A stretch of DNA of 64,000 bases from HGW-17 sp938004375 (GTDB taxonomy: Bacteria > Myxococcota_A > Polyangia > HGW-17), in assembly GCA_036802685.1 (NCBI GenBank), contig DAIRVS010000003.1, forward strand, positions 1 through 64,000. Reading direction: 5' to 3'. This document shows, piece after piece, positions 32,009 to 40,721 of the stretch. Below the pieces are notes generated by a model. The model was not told the DNA's origin. It did not search any database and was given only the letters and a program-made list of their open reading frames with translations. Both the position numbers and the translations under genes were made by a program. The first letter of the stretch is position 1, and every line of letters begins with the position of its first letter.

Positions 32009-33343
32009 ATGCGACATTCTTTCTTCCTCTTCGGATTCATTCTCTGGGGTCTTTTCACCCTCCCCGGCTGCAACTCCCTCCTGGACTGGGAGGACCGGCG
32101 GACCTGCGGCAACGGCGCCGTCTCCTCCGACGAGGAGTGCGACGACGGGAACGCCCGGGACGGTGACGGCTGTTCAGCCGCCTGCCTGATCGAATACGAC
32201 GACACCCGGAAGGTCGACCTGCTGTTCGTCGTGGACGCTTCGGTGTCCATGGACGACACCCGCTCGGTCCTGCAAGGTCGCTTCCCCGAACTGATCAGTT
32301 GGCTCGAACTGGTCTCGGGCGGGCTTCCGGACCTGCACGTCGGCGTCACGTCCATGGATGTGGGAGCCCTCGGGAACACAGTGCCCAACTGCACCGAGAA
32401 GGGCGACGACGGCAAGCTCCTCAAACCGGCGGCCTGCACCAACCTGCACAACCAGAACTACATCGTCGACCTGGCGCCGGTGGGCTGCACCATCGCCAAG
32501 GCCCAGCGGCCCGGCGAGGTGATGAACTGCACAGGACACTCCTGCAACGACTCCCACTGCCGGGACCCCAACATCACCGGCCTCGAGCCCGCAGACCTCA
32601 CGCTACAGGTCGACGATCGGGGCTGCCCGCGCTGCCGCAACTACGTCGAAGACCCCATCGAGGATGTCTTCGGCTGCCTGCTGGGCATCGATCCCTCCTC
32701 CTGCGGCTGGGAACAGCCGCTGGAAGCGATGATGCAGGCGCTCACGGAGAACCACGCCGAGAACTTCAACTTTCGCCGGCCCGACGCCCACCTGGTCATC
32801 CTCTTCCTGACCGACGAGGACGACTGCTCGGCCACCACACCGGACCTGTTCAACCCGGACACCGTCGAGACGCTGGGGATCTATTCGTCCTTCCGGTGCG
32901 TCCATTGGGGAGTGCGCTGCAACGAACCCTGGGAACTTGACCCCCTGCACGGCACCGAACAGTACTCTGGCTGCCGGCCGCGGCTCGAGGTCGAGGACGG
33001 CAAACTGCGGGACGTGAACCGCTACGTCAACGAACTGACCCAACTGGTCAACTCCGGGGGCCACCGCGTGTTCGTCCAGGCCATGGCGCTGTCCGGCCCC
33101 CACGAGACGGATCTGACCATCTCCTACAACGGCAGCTCGTGGCGCCTGATTCCGGCCGGCTCCATCGACGGCCTCGGCGTGACCTCCAACCTCCGCCTGT
33201 ACGACTTCACCTGGCGCCTGAGCACCCTCCCCGAAGACATGCAGTGGTGCTTCTCCAGCCTGCTCGAGTCCGACTGGCTTACGGCCCTCGACCACCTGGG
33301 TCAGCGCCTGCGGGAGGTGATGGAGCGCAGCCGGTCGAAGTGA
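32009..33343 (+). CDS. von Willebrand A-domain lipoprotein with DUF4215 module
   Basis: 444 residues; lipobox LPGC after a signal peptide. A DUF4215-type module (CGNGAVSSDEECDDGNARDGDGC) is followed by a vWA domain: strand VDLLFVVDASVSMDDT with the MIDAS DxSxS at about residues 67-78 and VILFLTDEDDCS near 265. The vWA is interrupted by a long Cys-rich insert (about residues 125-235). Such domains bind ligands through a metal ion on the cell surface. The start at 32009 puts the signal peptide at the N terminus; no strong Shine-Dalgarno is seen. It is divergent from the M23-like gene, with a 132-base intergenic region that shows no convincing promoter. Confidence 0.85.
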   Translation: MRHSFFLFGFILWGLFTLPGCNSLLDWEDRRTCGNGAVSSDEECDDGNARDGDGCSAACLIEYDDTRKVDLLFVVDASVSMDDTRSVLQGRFPELISWLELVSGGLPDLHVGVTSMDVGALGNTVPNCTEKGDDGKLLKPAACTNLHNQNYIVDLAPVGCTIAKAQRPGEVMNCTGHSCNDSHCRDPNITGLEPADLTLQVDDRGCPRCRNYVEDPIEDVFGCLLGIDPSSCGWEQPLEAMMQALTENHAENFNFRRPDAHLVILFLTDEDDCSATTPDLFNPDTVETLGIYSSFRCVHWGVRCNEPWELDPLHGTEQYSGCRPRLEVEDGKLRDVNRYVNELTQLVNSGGHRVFVQAMALSGPHETDLTISYNGSSWRLIPAGSIDGLGVTSNLRLYDFTWRLSTLPEDMQWCFSSLLESDWLTALDHLGQRLREVMERSRSK

Positions 33344-33359
33344 CAGCCCGGTTCACCGT

Positions 33360-34421
33360 CTATTTCTGGGTCGCGAACCAGGCGATGCCGCCGGCGACGG
33401 CGAGCAGGAAGAGCACGAGCAGGGTGATCTTGACCCAGGAGTAGGGGCGCTCCCCGGCGACCTTCCCGGAGGAGCCGTTGACCAGGAACCGGTAGGCCTT
33501 CTCATTGTAACGATAGGCCGAGATCCACAGGGGCAACAGGATGTGCTTGAAGGTGATGTCGTGGTACTCGGTCTCCACCCAGTGCACCCGCTGGTGGTCG
33601 CCGCCGATGTCCCGGCGGATGGACTTGTCCACGGCCTTGTCGATGACCTGTTGGGCCACGGCGAAGCCGTCCTTCAGACCGATCTGGTAAGCCTCGGCGC
33701 GGAAGCCGCTGAGGTAGGCGTCGGCGTAGGGGGCGAGGTTCTCGAGGTCCCAGGGCGGCACCTGGTCCGAGAGCCGCCGGGGGATCGACTCGGAGGCCAG
33801 CACCAGGACGTCGTCGAAGGTGTCGTGCACCGTGCCCGAGGCGGGGTACCACCGGGTGCGCTTCACGCGGTTCCCGTTGGAGTCCTTCTCGTAGTAGTCC
33901 TCGCCGCGCTCGCCCCGATAATGGGCGACCGTGTTGCAGTCATAGGTCCAGTGTGGAAGGTACATGCCGTTGAGCTGCTCGGCGTAGCGCACCACGCGCT
34001 TGAGGTTGTTGGGCGCGAACCAGAGCCCGTGCAGCCACTTCTGCCAACGCTCGACGGCCTGATCGCGGGTGATCTTGAAGGCCAAAAGCGCCTTGGGCTT
34101 GATCCGGCGCTCGGTCTTGGCCTGGTTGACCACCTGCGTGCCGCAGAAGGGGCAGGCGGAGGCCGTGATGTTCGGGTCCATCGAGAAGTGCGCGCCGCAG
34201 GCGTTGCAGGCGATCTCGGCGACCTCCTGGGTCTCGGCCGAGGACTCGCCCTGCTCGAGGGCCTTGAAGAAATCGAGCTCGCGCACGGCTTGCTGCTGCT
34301 CCTTGTCGGAGTGCTGAATGCGCGCCTCGTGGCCGCAGTAGGGGCACTTGGCGCCCTGGGTGGCGGCGTTGTATTCGAGTTGGGCTCCACAGCCGGGACA
34401 TTCGAACTGCTTGTGTTCCAT
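33360..34421 (-). CDS. Double zinc-ribbon protein with C-terminal membrane anchor
   Basis: 353 residues. Two zinc ribbons are visible: CPGCGAQLEYN...CPYCGHE (about residues 8-33) and CNACGAHFSMD...CPFCGTQ (about 72-98). A mixed alpha/beta region without known motifs follows (LNGMYLPHWTYDCNTVAHYRGERG, YPASGTVHDTFDDVLVLAS). A single hydrophobic helix near the end (about 328-348) makes it a tail-anchored membrane protein with its ribbons in the cytoplasm. Similar proteins are widespread but uncharacterised; they are sometimes labelled replication-restart helicase-like from the ribbons alone, which this protein is not. It is convergent with the vWA lipoprotein. Confidence 0.8.
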   Translation of the reverse strand: MEHKQFECPGCGAQLEYNAATQGAKCPYCGHEARIQHSDKEQQQAVRELDFFKALEQGESSAETQEVAEIACNACGAHFSMDPNITASACPFCGTQVVNQAKTERRIKPKALLAFKITRDQAVERWQKWLHGLWFAPNNLKRVVRYAEQLNGMYLPHWTYDCNTVAHYRGERGEDYYEKDSNGNRVKRTRWYPASGTVHDTFDDVLVLASESIPRRLSDQVPPWDLENLAPYADAYLSGFRAEAYQIGLKDGFAVAQQVIDKAVDKSIRRDIGGDHQRVHWVETEYHDITFKHILLPLWISAYRYNEKAYRFLVNGSSGKVAGERPYSWVKITLLVLFLLAVAGGIAWFATQK

Positions 34422-34518
34422 GGGGGTTGCGCCTCCTTAGCAGGAAACGAAACTACCAGAAAACGGCCGGAATGAACAGCTGGGGAGCCTGAGAAAACGC
34501 ACGGGGTCGACCGGACCC

Positions 34519-34548
34519 TTGACGCGGGAAAGCCGCCGGGGGTACCCT
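34519..34548 (+). promoter_or_regulatory. Candidate sigma70-type promoter for the FGE lipoprotein
   Basis: TTGACG (34519-34524), 18-base spacer, TACCCT (34543-34548), 30 bases before the start codon. The -10 is GC-shifted, as is usual in GC-rich genomes, so the call is tentative. Confidence 0.4.
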
Positions 34549-34577
34549 GACTGAAGCCACCTTCCCGGGGAAGCATC

Positions 34578-36179
34578 ATGAAAAACCCGATCCAACCCTT
34601 CGCCTGCCTCCTCCTCCTCCTCCTCTGCGGACCGTTTGCCGGATGCGACGCGCCCGTCACCAACGCCGACGCCTGCGGGGACGGTTTCCTCGATCCCGGG
34701 GAGGACTGCGACGGCGACCGGTTGTCCCGGGCCAACTGCGCCGAACTGGGCTACTACGACCAGGACGGCCGCCTCGGCTGCCATTCCGACTGCAGTTTCG
34801 ACACAGCGGCCTGCTCCGGCCGCTGCGGCGACGGTCTGATCCAGGTCCTGCACGGCGAGGAGTGCGAAGGAACCCTGCTCGGCGGCGAGACCTGCCAGTC
34901 CCTGCGCCTGGGCGCCGGGGAGCTCGCCTGCACGGGGGACTGCCATTTCGACGTGACGGGCTGCGAGCTCGAGGCCGAATGCGGCGACGGTGTGGTCGCC
35001 GGCTTCGAGGCATGCGACGGGGACGACCTGGACGGCCAGACCTGCGTTTCCCTCGGCTTCCTGGGAGGCACGCTGGGCTGCGACGGGGTCTGCGCGTTCG
35101 ACACGGCCGCGTGCGAGGACGCGGGGTCCGAGGCCCGGCTGCAGTCCCTGTCGGTGGACGGCGCCGTCCTCACGCCGGTGTTCGACCCGGACGTCTGGAC
35201 CTATGAAGCGGTCGTGGACGAGGGCGTCACGCAGGTCGCGGTCACCACCGTCGCCATGGATCCTCTGGCCACGGTCGAGCTCCAGCCCGCCTCGCCCGTG
35301 ACCCTCGTGGAGAACGTCACCGAAGTCGTCATCACGGTCACCGCCGAGAACACGACGACCCAGGCCAGCTACACGCTCACGATCCGCGTCGACGACGCCA
35401 CCAGCCCGAACATCGGCCCAATGGTCCAGGTTCCCGGCGGCACCTTCCAGCGGACCAGCGCTGCCCCGGACCTGACCACCGTCGCCCCCTTCCGCATCAG
35501 CGCCAATGAAATCACGCGGACCCAGTTCACCGCCGTGACCGGTCTCCCAGACCCCAGCGACGCCAATCACAGCACGGGAGCCGGAGATCCCGTGCAGCGT
35601 GTCACCTGGTACCACGCCCTGGTCTTCTGCAACCGTCTCAGCCTGATGGAGGGTTGCGACCCGGTCTATACCATCAACGGCAGTACCAACCCGGGAGTCT
35701 GGGGCGCTCCCCCGACGACCAACAACGCCACCTGGAACGCCGCCACCGCGAACTGGGACGCCAACGGCTACCGGCTGCCCACCGAGATGGAATGGATGTG
35801 GGCCGCCATGGGCGCCGACGATCCCGTCAACGGGTGGGCCAAACGCTTCGCGGGCGACGACGGCGCCAACGCCATCGACGATTACGCCTGGTACTCCGTC
35901 ACCAGCGGCGCCATCACCCACCCGGTCGGCACGCTGGCGGCCAACGAGCTCGGCCTGTACGACCTGAGCGGCAACGTGTGGGAGTGGTGCTGGGACTGGA
36001 GCGCCGGGTACCCCTCCGGGGCCATCACCGATTACACCGGCCCCGCCTCCGGCACCAACCGGACAGCCCGCGGCGGCTCGTGGTATTACAACGCCTCCTA
36101 TGCCTCGGTGGCCACCCGCATCGAGTTCGCCCCCCATATGTTCGCCAACCACCTCGGCTTCCGGGTGGTCCGCCGCTGA
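34578..36179 (+). CDS. Lipoprotein with Cys-rich modules, cadherin-like domain and FGE-sulfatase (SUMF1) domain
   Basis: 533 residues; lipobox FAGC. Four Cys-rich modules (CGDGFLDPGEDCDG and three variants) cover residues 30-185. A cadherin-like beta-sandwich (LQSLSVDGAVLTPVFDPDVWTYEA...) follows at about 190-275. A C-terminal SUMF1 fold runs from about 282 to 533: VPGGTFQR, PVQRVTWYHALVFCNRL, NGYRLPTEMEWMWAA, LYDLSGNVWEWCWD and ARGGSWY. True formylglycine-generating enzymes need a Cys pair near the C terminus; here only the Cys in WEWCWD is obvious, so this is more likely a binding or scaffold version. Surface location follows from the lipobox. Confidence 0.86.
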   Translation: MKNPIQPFACLLLLLLCGPFAGCDAPVTNADACGDGFLDPGEDCDGDRLSRANCAELGYYDQDGRLGCHSDCSFDTAACSGRCGDGLIQVLHGEECEGTLLGGETCQSLRLGAGELACTGDCHFDVTGCELEAECGDGVVAGFEACDGDDLDGQTCVSLGFLGGTLGCDGVCAFDTAACEDAGSEARLQSLSVDGAVLTPVFDPDVWTYEAVVDEGVTQVAVTTVAMDPLATVELQPASPVTLVENVTEVVITVTAENTTTQASYTLTIRVDDATSPNIGPMVQVPGGTFQRTSAAPDLTTVAPFRISANEITRTQFTAVTGLPDPSDANHSTGAGDPVQRVTWYHALVFCNRLSLMEGCDPVYTINGSTNPGVWGAPPTTNNATWNAATANWDANGYRLPTEMEWMWAAMGADDPVNGWAKRFAGDDGANAIDDYAWYSVTSGAITHPVGTLAANELGLYDLSGNVWEWCWDWSAGYPSGAITDYTGPASGTNRTARGGSWYYNASYASVATRIEFAPHMFANHLGFRVVRR

Positions 36180-36204
36180 ACCCTGGCCCCGCCGGACGGA
36201 CAGC

Positions 36205-36232
36205 TTGCGTTTACCCGGGAAATCCATATGAT
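36205..36232 (+). promoter_or_regulatory. Candidate promoter for ppdK
   Basis: TTGCGT (36205-36210), 16-base spacer, TATGAT (36227-36232). It leaves a leader of about 100 bases that contains two copies of TCGGCGCC and GC-rich complementary stretches, so the leader is probably structured. The AAGGAG Shine-Dalgarno at 36324-36329 lies at its end. Confidence 0.5.
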
Positions 36233-36338
36233 ACAGGCGTTTCGGCGCCGGGATTGGGTCGGCGCCCCGCCTGAACCCGCCGATCCGGGCGGCCGTCTCA
36301 GTTGGTTCTCAACCCCACTCACCAAGGAGTTTCGAATA

Positions 36339-39011
36339 ATGTCTCAGTGGAAAAACACGTATTTCTTCGCTAAAGGCCGCAAGTTCCCCGAGTTCCAGGG
36401 CAAGTCCAAGGACGAGCTCAAGAGCCTGCTCGGCGGCAAGGGCTACGGCCTGTACCTGATGACCTGCGAGCTGGACCTGAATTGCCCGGCCGTGCTCAAC
36501 CTGCCCACGTTCCACGCCAACCGCCTCGAGGACGGCCGCATCCCGGCCGCCCTGGTGAAGGAGATCCACGAGGGGCTCGCCGAGATGGAGGCCTTCTCCG
36601 GCAAGAAGTTCGGCGATCCCACCAACCCGCTGCTGGTGTCCGCCCGCTCCGGCGCCAAGTTCTCCATGCCCGGCATGATGGACACGATCCTGAACATCGG
36701 CCTGAACGACGCCATCGTCGACAAGCTGGCCGTGGGTGACGCCGCCCGGTTCTGGCTCGACTCCTACCGCCGCCTGCTGCAGATGTACGGCGACGTCGTC
36801 CTCCAGATCGAGGACGAGCACGGCGAGGACCCCTTCGAGGAGACCCTCGACCACTTCAAGAAGCAAAAGGGCGCCGCCAACGACCTCGAGCTCGGGCCCG
36901 CCGAACTGAAGGAACTGATCGCGCTGTACAAGGGTGTCTACGACAAGTACGGCCATGCCTTCCCGCAGGATCCCGAGGAGCAGGTCGTGCGCTCCGCCGA
37001 GGCCGTGTTCCGGTCCTGGGGCAACGAGCGCGCCGTGTTCACCCGCCGCCTCGAGGGCATCCCCGACGATCTGGGCACCGCCGTCAACATCCAGCAGATG
37101 GTGTTCGGCAACAAGAACGCGCGCTGCGGCACCGGCGTGTTCTTCACCCGCGACAAGTCCTCGGGCATCAAGCACGCCGACCACCTCGAGGGTACCGTGC
37201 TGTTCCAGGCCCAGGGCGAGGACGTCGTCGCCGGCATCCGCAACTCGCTCCCCCTCGAGGCCCTGCGCGACCATGAGGATCCCGCCTTCCACGCGATCTA
37301 CGAGGAGATGAAGAGCACCGCCGACCGCCTCGAGAAGGTCCTGAAGAACATGCAGGACACCGAGTTCACCATCGAGGAGATCAACGGCAAGCCGATCCTG
37401 TTCTGGCTGCAGATCCGCGACGGCAAGCGCTCGGCCACGGCCGAGTCCGTCATCGCAGCCGCGCTCCACGAGGAGGGCATCGTCACGAAGGAGCAGGCCG
37501 TGATGATGGTCAACCCCGAGCGCTTCGAGGAGCTCCTGTTCCCCCAAATCGAGGACAAGGCCCGCAAGGCCGCCACGTTGATCACCAAGGGCTCGGCCGC
37601 CTCCCCGGGCGCCGCCGCCGGCCACGTGGCGTTCACGCAGGACGAGGCCCTGGCGCTCGCGGCCAAGGGCGAGCCCGTGATCCTGGTGACCGTGATGACC
37701 TCCCAGGAGGACGTCAAGGGCATGAAGGCCTCCCGCGGCATCCTGACCTCCACCGGCACCAAGGTCTCCCACGCGGCGATCATGGCCACGGCGTGGGGCA
37801 TCCCGGCCGTCGTGGGCGCATCCGAGATCGCCATTGACAAGGCCAAGGGCGAGTTCACCGCCAATGGCCACACGATCAAGCGCGGCGACTTCATCACCAT
37901 CACCGGCACCACCGGCGAGGTCTACCTCGGCCAGGTGCCCACCACGGTGCCCAAGGAACTGAACCCGTCGGCGCAGAAGATCCTGAAGTGGGCCGGCGAG
38001 CTCAAGGCCATGGACGTGCGCGCCAACGCCGAGGCCGCCGAGACGCAGCCCGCCTACGACAAGGGCGCCCGCGGCATCGGCCTGTTCCGCACGGAGCACA
38101 TGTTCCTCGGCGACCGCCTGCCCTCGATCCAGCAGGTGCTCTTCGGCAAGGATCCCGCCAAGGCCGAGAAGGCCCTCGAGGAGATCTACGAGTTCTCCAA
38201 GAAGGACTTCCGCCACAGCCTCGAGGTCATGGACGGCCACGGCGTGACCATCCGCCTGCTCGACGCCCCGCTCCACGAGTTCTTCCCGGCCAACACCGAC
38301 ATGCACCAGGAAGAGAACCCCATGCTCGGGCACCGCTCCGTGCGCATGGCGCTGACCAACCCCGAGATCCCGCGCACCCAGATCCGCGCGGTGCTCGAGG
38401 CCGCCCTGGAGTTGAAGCAGGCCGGCAAGAACCCGAAGCCCGAGATCGAGATCCCGCTGGTGATCATCCCCCGAGAGGTCACCGAGCTGCTCAAAGTGGC
38501 GACGTCAGTGGCCACCGAGCTCCACGCCGCGAAGGGCGTGTGGGTGGACTACGCCTTCGGTATCATGGTCGAGACGCCGGCGGCCGCCCTCCAGGGCAAG
38601 GCCATGGTCGAGGCCCTGCGCACGAAGCTCGACGGCGTCCCCGCCGAGGCGCACCCGAAGTACGGTTTCGCCTCCTTCGGCACCAACGACCTGACCCAGA
38701 CCACCCTGGCGATCTCCCGCGACGACGCGGACCGCTTCCTGCCGTACTACGTCGACGAGAAGTTCTTCGAGCGGCACCCGTTCGTCTCCATGCACCCGGC
38801 CGTCGAGCGCCTGGTGCGCCTGTTCGTGGACGAGGCCCGCGCGGTGGACTCCCACTTCGAGATCTTCATCTGCGGCGAACACGGCGGCGACCCGTACACC
38901 ATCGAGCGCCTGCACCTGTGCGGCCTCTCCGGTATCTCCATGAGCCCGGGCAAGGTCTACCGCTCCATCCTCAAGGCCGCCCAGTCCAACGTGAAGTTCC
39001 CCCGCAAGTAA
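36339..39011 (+). CDS. ppdK: Pyruvate, phosphate dikinase, divergent form
   Basis: Interconverts pyruvate, ATP and Pi with PEP, AMP and PPi. 890 residues, the normal length. The order of domains is N-terminal ATP-grasp (GGKGYGLYL; LLVSARSGAKFSMPGMMDTILN), central phosphohistidine domain, and C-terminal TIM barrel (GIGLFRTEHMF, SFGTNDLTQTTLAISRDD, ICGEHGGDP with the catalytic Cys). The His loop reads TKVSHAAIMATAWG rather than the usual GGMTSHAAVVARG: the Thr two residues before His, which the PPDK regulatory protein phosphorylates in plants, is Val. Codon choice is strongly biased to C/G endings, suggesting high expression. The start is fixed by AAGGAG 9 bases upstream; the open frame from 36228 lacks homology. 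Confidence 0.92.
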   Translation: MSQWKNTYFFAKGRKFPEFQGKSKDELKSLLGGKGYGLYLMTCELDLNCPAVLNLPTFHANRLEDGRIPAALVKEIHEGLAEMEAFSGKKFGDPTNPLLVSARSGAKFSMPGMMDTILNIGLNDAIVDKLAVGDAARFWLDSYRRLLQMYGDVVLQIEDEHGEDPFEETLDHFKKQKGAANDLELGPAELKELIALYKGVYDKYGHAFPQDPEEQVVRSAEAVFRSWGNERAVFTRRLEGIPDDLGTAVNIQQMVFGNKNARCGTGVFFTRDKSSGIKHADHLEGTVLFQAQGEDVVAGIRNSLPLEALRDHEDPAFHAIYEEMKSTADRLEKVLKNMQDTEFTIEEINGKPILFWLQIRDGKRSATAESVIAAALHEEGIVTKEQAVMMVNPERFEELLFPQIEDKARKAATLITKGSAASPGAAAGHVAFTQDEALALAAKGEPVILVTVMTSQEDVKGMKASRGILTSTGTKVSHAAIMATAWGIPAVVGASEIAIDKAKGEFTANGHTIKRGDFITITGTTGEVYLGQVPTTVPKELNPSAQKILKWAGELKAMDVRANAEAAETQPAYDKGARGIGLFRTEHMFLGDRLPSIQQVLFGKDPAKAEKALEEIYEFSKKDFRHSLEVMDGHGVTIRLLDAPLHEFFPANTDMHQEENPMLGHRSVRMALTNPEIPRTQIRAVLEAALELKQAGKNPKPEIEIPLVIIPREVTELLKVATSVATELHAAKGVWVDYAFGIMVETPAAALQGKAMVEALRTKLDGVPAEAHPKYGFASFGTNDLTQTTLAISRDDADRFLPYYVDEKFFERHPFVSMHPAVERLVRLFVDEARAVDSHFEIFICGEHGGDPYTIERLHLCGLSGISMSPGKVYRSILKAAQSNVKFPRK

Positions 39012-39066
39012 TTTTTTGATACCATCCCTCCCGGCTGGCGGCGACCCCTCCGGCCGGGAGGACCCC

Positions 39067-39909
39067 ATGATCCGCGAGCTCAAAAAAATCGTCCACGGCC
39101 AGGACACCTTCGACGGCGCCGGCGTGAAGCTGCGCCGAATCTTCGGCTTCTCGGCGGACAACGCCTTCGATCCCTTCCTGCTCCTGGACGACTTCGGCTC
39201 GGATAAGCCCGAGGACTTCCTGGCCGGCTTCCCCTGGCACCCCCACCGGGGCATCGAGACGGTCACCTGGGTCCTCGAGGGGCGCGTCGCCCACGGGGAC
39301 AGCCTGGACAACGCCGGGGTCATCGGCCCCGGGGAGATGCAGTGGATGAGCGCGGGGTCCGGGATCATCCACCAGGAGATGCCCGAGCGCGCCGAGGGCC
39401 GCCTGCGCGGGCTGCAGTTGTGGGTGAACCTGCCGGCACGGGAGAAGATGTCGCCCCCTCGCTACCGCGGCATCACGCCCGAAGAGGTCCCCCGCGTGCC
39501 TTTGCCCGGCGGCGGCGAGGTGCTGGTGCTCGCGGGGGAGTACGGCGGCGTGACCGGCCCCGTGCGCGACGTGGTGGCCTCTCCGCGGTATCTCGACGTG
39601 ACCCTGCCCGCGGGCGGGGCGTTCACCTGGGACGGCCTCGCGGGCCTGACCGTGTTCGCGTACGTGGTCGAGGGCACCGCACGCTTCGGGCCGGACGCGA
39701 AGCCCGAGACGAATCGAGGCACCGCCGTGCTGTTCGGCGACGGCGACGCGGTGCGGACGATTGCCGGGGACGCCGGGGCGCGCTTCATCCTCGTGGCCGG
39801 CGCCCCGCTGCGCGAGCCGGTGGCCTGGCGGGGTCCCATCGTGATGAACACCCAGGCCGAGCTGGATCTCGCCTTCCGCGAGTTCCACGCCGGCACCTTC
39901 GTGAAGTAG
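39067..39909 (+). CDS. Pirin family bicupin protein
   Basis: 280 residues with the pirin N-terminal cupin signature DNAFDPFLLLDDFGSDKPEDFLAGFPWHPHRGIETVTWVLEGRVAHGDSLDNAG (about residues 31-84). It holds the three His and one Glu metal ligands (HPHRG, the later H of VAHGD and EM). QWMSAGSGIIHQEMP and LQLWVNLPAREKM follow, then a second cupin. Pirins are iron proteins; some bacterial members have quercetinase activity or bind pyruvate dehydrogenase. The GGGAGG Shine-Dalgarno supports the ATG at 39067. It is 55 bases after ppdK and possibly co-transcribed. Confidence 0.92.
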   Translation: MIRELKKIVHGQDTFDGAGVKLRRIFGFSADNAFDPFLLLDDFGSDKPEDFLAGFPWHPHRGIETVTWVLEGRVAHGDSLDNAGVIGPGEMQWMSAGSGIIHQEMPERAEGRLRGLQLWVNLPAREKMSPPRYRGITPEEVPRVPLPGGGEVLVLAGEYGGVTGPVRDVVASPRYLDVTLPAGGAFTWDGLAGLTVFAYVVEGTARFGPDAKPETNRGTAVLFGDGDAVRTIAGDAGARFILVAGAPLREPVAWRGPIVMNTQAELDLAFREFHAGTFVK

Positions 39910-39959
39910 CGCCGCGTCCCGTATCCAGGGGTTTCTCGGTCATACAAAGAAGATTACGG

Positions 39960-40550
39960 ATGAAGCGTCTTCGATTTCTCCTGATGGTATTCCTTGCCGC
40001 ACCTCCCCTCCACGCCGCACACGCCCGGACCCCGGAGCCTCGCTGGAGCGCGGGGGGGTACGGCGGCCGGTTCTACGACAGCAGTCCCAACTTCCTCCTG
40101 ACCCTGCGGGAGACCCACTTCGAGGACCATCACCTCGTCGCGGCCAACGCGACCGCCGTGCTCTGGCAGGCCGGCCGCTGGCCGCTCTCCCTCGTCCTGG
40201 ACCTGGTGGCCGGCCGGCAGTTCGGCCAGGCGGACCTCACCGAGCTGGCCACGGCGCCCGTCCTGTACTGGGGCGGCTTTCCCTGGGACGACCATCTGCA
40301 TACCCGGGTCGGGTTCGGTCCTTTCGGCGTGTCCTGGCTCTCCGGGTTGAGTCCGCTGGAACGGACCGGGAAGGGCGGGTCCCGCTGGCTGAACTTCCTG
40401 GTGCTGGAGGTGGCCTTCGCGCTCCCGGGGTGGCCCCTGAACGAGCTCTTCGTGCGCCTGCACCATCGGTGCGACGTCCTGGGGCTGCTCAACGATTACG
40501 GGATGAACGGCGAGGACTTCCTCGTGGTGGGATACCGTCGGCGCTTCTAG
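39960..40550 (+). CDS. Small outer-membrane beta-barrel protein of unknown function
   Basis: 196 residues. The signal peptide is cleaved near HAAHA. The mature part has alternating strands and ends RRRF with the C-terminal Phe of outer-membrane barrels. A conserved-looking segment ELFVRLHHRCDVLGLLNDYGMNGEDFL near residues 160-185 resembles the His-containing active-site strand seen in small barrel enzymes such as lipid A deacylases, but the PagL His-Ser-Asn pattern is not complete. It is a small barrel of eight or so strands; the function remains open. It follows pirin after 50 bases. Confidence 0.65.
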   Translation: MKRLRFLLMVFLAAPPLHAAHARTPEPRWSAGGYGGRFYDSSPNFLLTLRETHFEDHHLVAANATAVLWQAGRWPLSLVLDLVAGRQFGQADLTELATAPVLYWGGFPWDDHLHTRVGFGPFGVSWLSGLSPLERTGKGGSRWLNFLVLEVAFALPGWPLNELFVRLHHRCDVLGLLNDYGMNGEDFLVVGYRRRF

Positions 40551-40595
40551 GGATTCACGGCTGCGCTGGCGGGTACACATGTCAAAAAAAACCAT

Positions 40596-40640
40596 TTGTC
40601 ATTGTTTGTCCGAAAGTCTATAGTTCCATTCGGAGGAACT
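40596..40640 (+). promoter_or_regulatory. Strong sigma70-type promoter overlapped by an inverted repeat
   Basis: TTGTCA (40596-40601), 17-base spacer, TATAGT (40619-40624); both boxes are 5/6 matches. AGTTCC (40622-40627) and GGAACT (40635-40640) form a 6-bp inverted repeat across the expected start of transcription, which could be an operator or a 5' hairpin. It drives the lipoprotein at 40722. Confidence 0.7.
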
Positions 40641-40721
40641 ATTCCCTCGCGCACATCGAAAGAAGTCTTTGCTGCGTTGTCGAGCTCCACCCGAGACGAC
40701 TCTTTAGGAGGAATTCCCGCC

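Noticed and set aside
34578..36179. Calling the SUMF1-fold lipoprotein an active formylglycine-generating enzyme
   Set aside because: The active-site Cys pair is not evident and no sulfatase gene is nearby.
36309..38333. 674-codon open frame antisense to ppdK
   Set aside because: Mirror of the strongly biased codons of ppdK; no domain and no ribosome-binding site.
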